Below are positions 58,077 through 64,000 of a stretch of 64,000 nucleotides of DNA, piece after piece. The stretch spans positions 4,340,001 through 4,404,000 of the forward strand of contig WHVY01000001.1 of NCBI GenBank assembly GCA_022266195.1, given 5' to 3'. Both the position numbers and the translations under genes were made by a program. The notes under the pieces are model-generated. The model was given only the letters and a program-made list of their open reading frames with translations. It was not told the origin of the DNA and did no database searches. The DNA is from Tetranychus cinnabarinus. Lineage: Eukaryota > Arthropoda > Arachnida > Trombidiformes > Tetranychidae. Position 1 is the stretch's first letter. Each line of letters opens with the position of its first letter.

Positions 58077-58630
58077 AACTGCAACATCACCAGAGCTGCT
58101 ACATAACTACCTAAGTGATCCTTAGTCGATTTTAGCCAATTTTTGATCGGAAAAGCCTATTCCTTGTAATGATGCCGAAACTCCAAGTGCGATGCCAAGT
58201 GCTCTAGCAGATAATGCTATTGGTAATTTAAATTTTCCCCTTATTGAGAAATGATGGGTTCGATCTATTAAGCCCAGCTTAAAATGGAATAAGTGGCAAC
58301 CGTGATAATGAATGAAAAGTAACAATGCCGGAACGCCTGATTCAACATTGGAACAATTACACCAATTAACCTCTAGTCCTGGTATAGGGGCCGAAAAAGA
58401 TCAAGAGCCTCTAGTCTCTCTGAGTGATTGGATATTACAAACAGATTATACACTTTAAAATTCCTTAATGCCTGAATTATCAATTCTCAACAACTAACTC
58501 AACATATTCGTAGATTATGTTCATTTTATCAATCAAAGGCTGAATCATAAAAGGAATAATACGATGAAGATTGGAACCAAATCACTGGCAGAGAGATATC
58601 AGTCTTTCATTTATAACTTTTTTATAAATA
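58030..58630 (+). pseudogene. Decayed coding remnant with in-frame stops
   Basis: Plus-strand translation gives protein-like stretches interrupted by stops and shifts. FFNQIDSSFSPLTATSPELL is followed by SDP-stop-SILANF-stop-SEKPIP and PSAMPSALADNAIGNLNFP. A shifted frame then gives STLEQLHQLTSSPGIGAEKD and SLSDWILQTDYTL. Composition is clearly less AT-rich than the flanks. The parent is not recognised. Alternatively these are real small exons of an unknown gene, but the in-frame stops argue against that. Confidence 0.4.
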
Positions 58631-60167
58631 TTTGAATTATAATTGAAATGAATAGTATAGCATTGACTCGCGATTCAACGCAATAAATCATTGAAAAGTT
58701 GACCTTCATAATGTAATTGTTTATATATTTATATACGAAACTGGTTTGCGATCTAATTGGCTAATCAAAGAGAATCAACTATGTTTGCAATAAATTAAAT
58801 GAATAATATAATAAATCTCCATCTAAATCAGTTAGCTTTTCATTGAAGCTGGATGATTGAATTGAATTTATTCATTCACTTTTAGTTTATGTAGAAAACC
58901 GACCAAAAGCTTGAAATATTTCGACTCGACAAGAAAATTATCAATATAGACGATTGAAAATTATTAGTTTAAAATATTCAAAAAGTCTGGACAAAACAAT
59001 TTGACAAGTTGAATAGACTTTTTAACAGGAAAACGAAATACCAGAACAAATCGAAACAAGTTGCTCTTGGAGTCAAGTCATAAAACACGTCCAGCTTGGT
59101 AAACATAACAAAGAAGGCTCAAGTTTTCTGACTCCTCGTTTTTAACAAGTGTCAAGTCAATTTGAATTCAGATTATCTTTAGTAAACAATAAACTCAGTC
59201 TCCGACACTGGTGCGACAAAAAAGAGCTTATCCTAAGCTACTTTTTACTTGAGCTGAACATTTGTGACTCCAATGTGTATTTTAACAAGTTTTTACAATA
59301 TTTATAATTGACTTTTCTTTCCCATCGAAGACATCCTGAACTATTTGATAAATTGGGGTAAAACTGGAAATGGTTAGGATTAGTTTAAACTCGGAAATTA
59401 GAGGATTTCAATGTTTTTTTGCTAATATACATATTTATTTTTGATAATATTGTCAATGATTGTAAAACTCAATTCATTTGATGTTTAAATGGTGTGGTTC
59501 AATACCGAAGAATTAATTTATTGGCCAGCCAATGAAAAGTCCATGCCATCCATAATACTTATTGAATGATTGCTTTGATGAAGGTGTAAATAAAAATTAA
59601 AAAAATATGCATTGGTAAACAAAATCCATCCTTTTATTTCAGTTTTTCAAATCCACTGAAAAACGCGCTTCCTGCAAACTGTTGAAAGAACCAAAAAAAG
59701 GTTGATTAGTTAAATGAAATGGGTAAGAAAAATAAAAATTCATAAATATTATGCGATCTTGAGAAGTGAGATAAAATAAACATCATATGATTGAAATATA
59801 ATGAAATGATAATGACGGGGAAATCCTGATTTGAATTGATCAATTTGTGCTTTCTCAAGAATGATATTAACAAAATATTAAGATTGATGTATAAAAGATG
59901 CAATAGTTCAATACAGATTTGTTCATTGATAACTGAGATGCAGAAGATGTTGCGCTACTCTATTGATTGATTGTTGACAAAACTGTTAAAAATTGTCGTC
60001 ACTTAAGATTTGATGATAAAAATGTTTATGGTAGACAGAATTAAGGATCAATACTTAAACAGAGAAGCAGGGAAACAGACAGATTCAAGGATTGGAAAGA
60101 GAAATTGTTCACAGAAAATATGATAATGTTATAATGTTAGACACACTTTGCTCGATTATACATGTAT

Positions 60168-61208
60168 TTACTCAAGATCTGGAGCATGTTTCCTAAACTT
60201 CATCCTCATTTTTTCTTCATCCCTCGTTTTATCATTAAAATCGTTGCGTGGGTTTTTATCCTCATCCTCCTCCACCTCTTCAGCATCTTTTTTATCTTTC
60301 TATTTCCTTTTACCCTTTTCACTTCACCCAAAAGTAGACTTTTAGTAAAGGATGAAAAAAAACCTTGACTATCAAATTAAATTGTTTCCAATGTCAATGT
60401 TAGACTCAATTCATCTTTCAACATTTAGAAATCATTGAGAGAACGAAAGAAACAACCATTCGTAGAGTCCTTCATTAAAGTGAATTAAATGATTCAAATG
60501 GTCTGCGGGTTATCCTTGGTTGAACATTGATTGACCGGAAATTTGATACTCATTCTAAGACATAAACTCTTCTTATTCTCATGACAACTATGAACAATTA
60601 GCTGTGAAAGAACTATTGAATCTATCGATCCAAGCTGACACAAAACCATCATTGATGACAACTAAATATGAAAGGTTATATCAACACGAAAGAACCAAAC
60701 AAGGTTAACATTATGATAGGTTCAAACAACCCATTTAAATGATTGATCGTTTACTTATAAAATAAATCCTAAAATTGAAATAAACAGTTTTGTTGAAACT
60801 CATATTAATAATTTGGGTTTTTAACCAGAAAATTGAAGGAAGAAAGAAGTGACAATCGATCGCAAACATGATATTTAGGTTGAAAATGATAGTCTTGATA
60901 CTTACTTTATAAAGAAGAATATGGTCAAAAGAAGCTTGGACATTATTTAAATGTTTTTTCGCTAAACTTTTCAAGTCTCTGAAAACTCGATTGACGGACA
61001 ATGATGCAGATGAATATTTAGCTCTTTTAGATCTGGACAAATCTTGTTTGTATTCTCGTTTTAATCGAGCAATCCTTTCCTTCTCTTTATCACGATTGTC
61101 TTTTTTAACTTTTCTGACAATGTTCAGGTCAATGTTTGGTTGATAGGTGTAATACTCTTGATATTGTATCTGTAAATGTTTCTTGTCCTTAGAGTCTAAA
61201 GGCAGCAT
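60168..61208 (-). CDS. Small basic coiled-coil protein, unknown (2 exons proposed)
   Basis: Exon 1 (61208-60906) starts with ATG and ends at TATAAA|GTAAGT in phase 0. It encodes 101 residues, highly charged and helical (RDKEKERIARLKREYKQDL), probably a coiled coil. A candidate last exon (60299-60168) keeps phase 0 and encodes an acidic tail (DAEEVEEDEDKNPRNDF) ending HAPDLE. Its acceptor (ggaaatag) has a poor pyrimidine tract, so this join is weak and other exons may exist in the 606-bp intron. Total about 144 residues. No signal peptide; no family recognised. Confidence 0.42.
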
Positions 61209-63437
61209 CTTGATCAGTCTATCTCGAATGGTGGGACAGCAACAAAAAAAAACACCAGAAAAATAAAATTTGATTCAAATTCTTACCAAAGAAAACCCAA
61301 TGTTAAACGTTAAAAATGGGTTAATTTTCGCTCCAAAATAGTCAACTTGTAAAATAACAATGTAGCAAATGACTGTTATTCAATCGAAGACACAATAAAA
61401 AATTTACTTTTTGATCACAAAAACAGATTTCAAGTTTGAAACGGAATTATCAGTTGAATTGAAAACTAATAAACTCTTACACATTTAAAAAATCAAACAT
61501 TCAAAATCTTTCACTCTCCTCGCACTATTATTGACCGGCTTCTAACTGCAAGTGTAGAACTGTGAGTGAGTCGTCTCTTCTTTTCTCAGCATCTTTTCCT
61601 CTTCTCTCTCTTTTAACTCCCTTTCCCATCATTTTCTCAGGCTTTTTAAATCTATCTTCTCTTTCTTTTCCTCTGTCTCCTCTTTTCTTATTCAACGGAT
61701 TTTTGACGCTTTTGCTCAAACAAAGTCCGTTGGATTATTGCTCCAATGGCTATACCAACCTTCACCTTTATTAACCGTAAACGTCTGGTTCAATGTATTT
61801 ACAACCCAAACCTTTTAACTTTTTTAAACTGACAAAACCGAAACTTGATTTCGGCATAAACCAGCTTTTATTGTCAGTTAAACAACTAACAAGTCAAGTC
61901 ACTTTTGTTCAACTTTAATTATGATTCAAAGCTCATTAAAAATTATATGTTGAATCATATTGCAAAGACTAAAGCATTTAAAGCACAATTTGGTTAATTA
62001 TTAACATGAGATTAATCACAAAGCCCAAAGAAATGAACAGATGAAATATAAGTTGACATAATATTCCACTTAAATCACTGTTTAAACAAATTTAAATCAC
62101 AATTACACGGCATATTAAGTGTCAGGAATTATTATTAAATTGATATTATATGAAGTTGAATGTTATTGATGGTGAAAGGTTTGACACTTGAATCTGGTTA
62201 ACCAGAATGTGAATGTATTTAACCCAAAAAATAGCTCAAAGATTAATGAATTTATGGGACAATCAAATTCGTAAATGTTGATTTAAGTGTTGATTTAAGA
62301 TCAAAGGAAATAAAATAATTGTTCCCACAAAAATCCGCTATTAATTAATCATTTTTGTGAGCACAATTACCTTAACCCTGTTGGTCTGTAAGCAATCCAT
62401 TCAAATATCAACATTATTCAAAGGATTCACCAAAATGAAATGAAATGAAAGGACAAAATGAAAACTGATCAACTAAATAATCAGCAAGAATAAGTATTGT
62501 TAATTAACAGCTATTAAAGAGTCTCATTTTATTAACCACTTCTCTAACCAAATCGATTGATCATTTTCACCATTATTTTGTCCTTAACTAATCTGTATTA
62601 AGGAGTTTACAAAATGATCAACCATTTCACGTAAGACAACCTCATTAACTATTAATTAACAGCTCTTAGACTCCTACAACTTTGTGTATATTATAACTAA
62701 ACTCACTTGTCAGTCTTAATTGCTATTCCATATTCACGTCAACAAATAATTTGCAGGTGAAAAAATGGGCTCAATAATGAGGTGAACAATTGAAATCTTA
62801 AAGAGTTGATCAAAGACTAATTCAAACCATGGAAAGGGTGAAGCCATTGATTATACTCAATGGATCATTTTATTAGTTCTGAATAATTAATGGATTCAAG
62901 GAAAGGCTCTAAATTATCAAGTCATTTCATCTAAAACCAGATGCTTCAGTTTCATAAAGAGTTATTCAACTAGACCAGACGATCGATTAAAAAGTCGAGT
63001 TTCATGTAACATCAAAAGGTTCCTTATCCTTCAATATGAAAAGTTAAGAGTTGAGCTTACAAGTAAAATGGTTTTTACTAAAAAGACACAACACAATTGT
63101 CACATTCATGCATAAATCGACCCAAAAAACGGGTAAAAATTGATTTATGACAAATTCAGACTCTGTTAATTTGTAGAGAAATAAAAACTGAGTCCATTCG
63201 TGCGATTTAAGAGTTGCTGTGTTCAATATTTTTAGAAAAACTCGAGCTCAAAGTTGTAACTTCGAACGGCTTTTGCTCATTTATGGAAGCAAACTTTTTC
63301 ATGAAACTTATTTTTCCTTATTTACATTTCCGCAGACAACCACAAAATGCACATTATTATATGAAATGGAATTTCGATTTTCTGTAAAACAGATAAATTC
63401 GATTTTCGTTTGAACCGACCTATTTCGGTGACCGAAA
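61209..63437. other. Intergenic, gene-poor
   Basis: Contains a pyrimidine-rich patch (61500-61740) whose frames are low complexity, and the second copy of the short repeat (62485-62577). Nothing else is supported. Confidence 0.5.
62485..62577 (+). repeat. Short dispersed repeat, copy B
   Basis: Direct-orientation match to 57985-58076. The homology does not extend into the coding-like part of that locus, so the unit is short. Confidence 0.7.
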
Positions 63438-64000
63438 GAGCTAACAAGCTGAAACTTTGTATTGCCACATAAAAATTATCTGAACACATTACGGAGTAAA
63501 TAGTTTTTTCGAGTTATCAACGGTCCTCTCGATTTTGGCCATTGAACTGGAAACTTTGAACCTTAATATTTCGAGAATGGCATAACCTAAAATCATCACT
63601 ATTTGACCAAACATTAGGTTTTATCATGAGCTATAAGATATTGAAATATTGAATCATTCAAGATCCTACAAAAATAGTCAGAGTATTGTATCATTTTGTT
63701 TCCAGATTTTAGAGTTTTTGTTTAAAGTTGAATGTTCACTCAAACACAAACCTTAATCGTTAGAAGAATATTCATTTTTTAATGAACTCTGTCATGTTAT
63801 ATCATAGTCCATAATAAAATCTAATGTTAAATCAAAGAATGATGATTTTAGGTTTTGCCATTCTCGAAATATTGAAGTTCAAAGTTTCAAGTCCAATGGC
63901 CAAAATCAAGAGAACCGTTGATAACTCGAAAAAACTATTTACTCCGTAATGTGTTCAGATAATTTTTATGCGGCAATACAAAGTTTCAGCTTGTTAGCTC
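63438..64000. mobile_element. Foldback / MITE-like element with long terminal inverted repeats (cut by window end)
   Basis: The last base pairs with 63438: arm 1 (63438 to about 63645) and arm 2 (about 63795-64000) are reverse complements with high identity for the first ~160 bp (gagctaacaagctgaaactt...) and weaker identity for ~45 more. The loop is about 150 bp and non-coding. The outer end of arm 2 is beyond the window, so the true termini and target duplication cannot be seen. No transposase frame is present. Confidence 0.85.

Larger units (their letters stand above)
57963..60167. other. Intergenic with decayed coding remnant and a short repeat
   Basis: Holds the remnant (58030-58630) and the repeat copy (57985-58076); both are listed separately. 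The remainder, 58640-60167, is AT-rich with nothing supported. Confidence 0.5.

Noticed and set aside
61528..61719. Minus-strand Lys/Arg/Glu-rich frame upstream of the small coiled-coil gene
   Set aside because: It is antisense of a pyrimidine-rich patch and low complexity. It could be a 5' exon, but no in-phase splice pair was found.

Overview
The window is nuclear DNA of a compact-genome arthropod. It is AT-rich, genes are short with GT-AG introns mostly of 38-400 bp, and it holds an innexin, a GH18 chitinase with a type-14 chitin-binding domain, and eukaryotic replication, transcription and mitochondrial genes. A mite (acariform chelicerate, for example a spider-mite relative) is my best guess. 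That is inference from gene style, not a marker match.

Layout. 1-10,070 has no convincing gene; it contains microsatellites, a 1.4-kb pyrimidine-rich tract and one copy of a dispersed repeat. 10,071-11,504 is an innexin. 11,836-13,945 (-) is a three-exon secreted protein of unknown function. 17,930-18,151 is a small ORF that converges on a five-exon SLC17-type transporter (18,388-20,715, -), followed by a small two-exon gene (21,034-21,332, -). 21.3-25.8 kb is gene-poor and carries an inverted copy of the dispersed repeat. 25,838-29,855 is a nuclear-function cluster: a Myb/SANT protein, NXT1/p15 (mRNA export) and ORC3 (replication origin), the last two divergent around an E2F-like site. 30,833-31,684 (-) is a Ser/Glu/His-rich type I membrane protein, 33,353 a small secreted peptide candidate, 35,739-38,183 a five-exon chitinase, and 39,501-42,171 (-) a MYST acetyltransferase that combines a double PHD finger with a C2HC finger.

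42.3-52.4 kb is the most unusual part. A roughly 10-kb non-LTR retrotransposon-like block on the minus strand carries an intact endonuclease-reverse transcriptase ORF and three separate zinc-knuckle (Gag-like) ORFs. Wedged between them, on the opposite strand, is a spliced gene that looks like a ubiquitin-specific protease (USP) with a conserved Cys box and a degenerate His box. The intron is antisense to the element, so it would survive retrotransposition.

53,113-54,212 (-) encodes mitochondrial acyl carrier protein with apparent mutually exclusive exons. Its promoter and first codons are duplicated in inverted orientation at 57.0-57.4 kb, where they drive a different mitochondrial gene (57,354-57,962). 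A TAF1A-like gene (55,078-56,589) sits between the two arms. After that come a decayed coding remnant (58.0-58.6 kb), a small basic gene (60.2-61.2 kb, -) and, at the right edge, a foldback/MITE-like element with arms of about 200 bp. No tRNA, rRNA or CRISPR was seen.
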